A stretch of DNA of 64,000 nucleotides from Pseudomonas rhizoryzae (GTDB taxonomy: Bacteria; Pseudomonadota; Gammaproteobacteria; Pseudomonadales; Pseudomonadaceae): positions 62,001 to 126,000 of the forward strand of contig NZ_SULM01000003.1 in NCBI RefSeq assembly GCF_005250615.1. The letters run 5' to 3'. Position 1 is the stretch's first letter; each line of letters begins with the position of its first letter. Under the pieces are notes generated by a model. It saw only the letters and a program-made list of their open reading frames with translations, made no database searches and had not been told where the DNA came from. A program made the translations under genes and the position numbers. Shown one piece after another: positions 63,710 to 64,000 of the stretch.

Positions 63710-64000
63710 ATGAATTACCAGACCCCGTTGCCGCGAAAAAGCCGACACGCCCGTATCGTCAATGAACTCGGAACTCAGATCGTCTCAGGTCATTTTCGAC
63801 CCGAGCAGCGTCTGCCGCCCGAGGCTCAATTGTGCGAAGACTACGATGTCAGTCGTCCAGTACTCCGAGAAGCAACCCGGGTGCTGGTCGCCAAGGGGCT
63901 GGTCCGCTCCAAGCCCAAAGTCGGTACCGTAGTGCGGCCACGCCGTGAGTGGCACCTGTTCGATCCCGATGTACTGCATTGGCTGCTACAGAGCGACTCG
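63710..64000 (+). CDS. GntR/FadR-type regulator (partial, cut by window end)
   Basis: The first 97 codons: MNYQTPLPRKSRHARIVNEL, then GTQIVSGHFRPEQRLPPEAQ and LCEDYDVSRPVLREATRVLV, a clear winged HTH, followed by VRSKPKVGTVVRPRREWHLF and DPDVLHWLL. The W-x-L-x-DPDVLxW motif is common to sugar-acid FadR-type repressors such as DgoR. Alternative in-frame ATGs lie at 63680 and 63683. The effector domain is outside the window. It is divergent from the ACS-family MFS gene. Confidence 0.85.
   Translation, partial: MNYQTPLPRKSRHARIVNELGTQIVSGHFRPEQRLPPEAQLCEDYDVSRPVLREATRVLVAKGLVRSKPKVGTVVRPRREWHLFDPDVLHWLLQSDS

Overview
The window is a high-G+C gammaproteobacterial chromosome segment, almost certainly from a Pseudomonas of the P. 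oryzihabitans/psychrotolerans type. This is inferred from gene content: a fabA-fabB pair beside gpsA, a PcpS-type single phosphopantetheinyl transferase, a 971-residue NrdA with two ATP-cones, a 531-residue AceA, and Pseudomonas-style dispersed hairpin repeats. No rRNA, tRNA, CRISPR array, insertion sequence or phage structural gene was seen.

Layout. 0-12.7 kb is core: a DUF4389 membrane protein (cut by the window edge), gpsA, fabAB, a FucP-type sugar transporter, dctA with a sigma-54 promoter and upstream activator sites, pcpS, and nrdA-nrdB with DnaA and NrdR sites. 12.7-14.7 kb is a conspicuously AT-rich insertion carrying one AIPR-family (abortive infection) gene with a nuclease-like N-terminus. 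14.7-23.3 kb is accessory: an unknown membrane protein, a divergent Xre-regulator/BRO pair around a perfect palindrome, a diguanylate cyclase, a GNAT, a LysR/SDR divergent pair, two methyltransferases and several copies of a hairpin repeat family.

23-30.8 kb is a tightly overlapping catabolic operon: a polyamine-type ABC importer (ATPase, two permeases, binding protein), a three-part opine/hydroxyproline/HCN-type flavin dehydrogenase and a cupin, with a divergent IclR regulator. A decayed acetylpolyamine-amidohydrolase-like gene lies just beyond it. 30.8-42 kb holds a Kv-type channel, a GST/DJ-1 pair, a diguanylate cyclase, an RlpA-like lipoprotein, a hemolysin-III protein, a CPA1 antiporter, an SUV3-like helicase, a DUF4442 protein, a SotB-like exporter and a DUF305 protein.

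42-49.4 kb is a 5-oxoproline (pyroglutamate) utilisation block: NCS1 transporter, pxpC, pxpB, a biotin carboxylase, a biotin carrier, pxpA and a divergent LysR. It is bracketed by two diverged copies of the 5' end of a VOC gene, one truncated and one intact, which suggests insertion by recombination. 49.4-58.7 kb includes CAP, PpiC and GFA proteins, then glyoxylate and methylcitrate cycle genes: aceA behind two palindromes of the type I associate with RccR, and a GntR-prpB-prpC-prpD operon without acnD/prpF. 58.8-64 kb carries pabB, a PAPS-reductase-family gene, two convergent MFS transporters and the start of a GntR regulator cut by the window end.

Start codons were chosen from ribosome binding sites and family lengths, and often differ from the longest possible reading frame.
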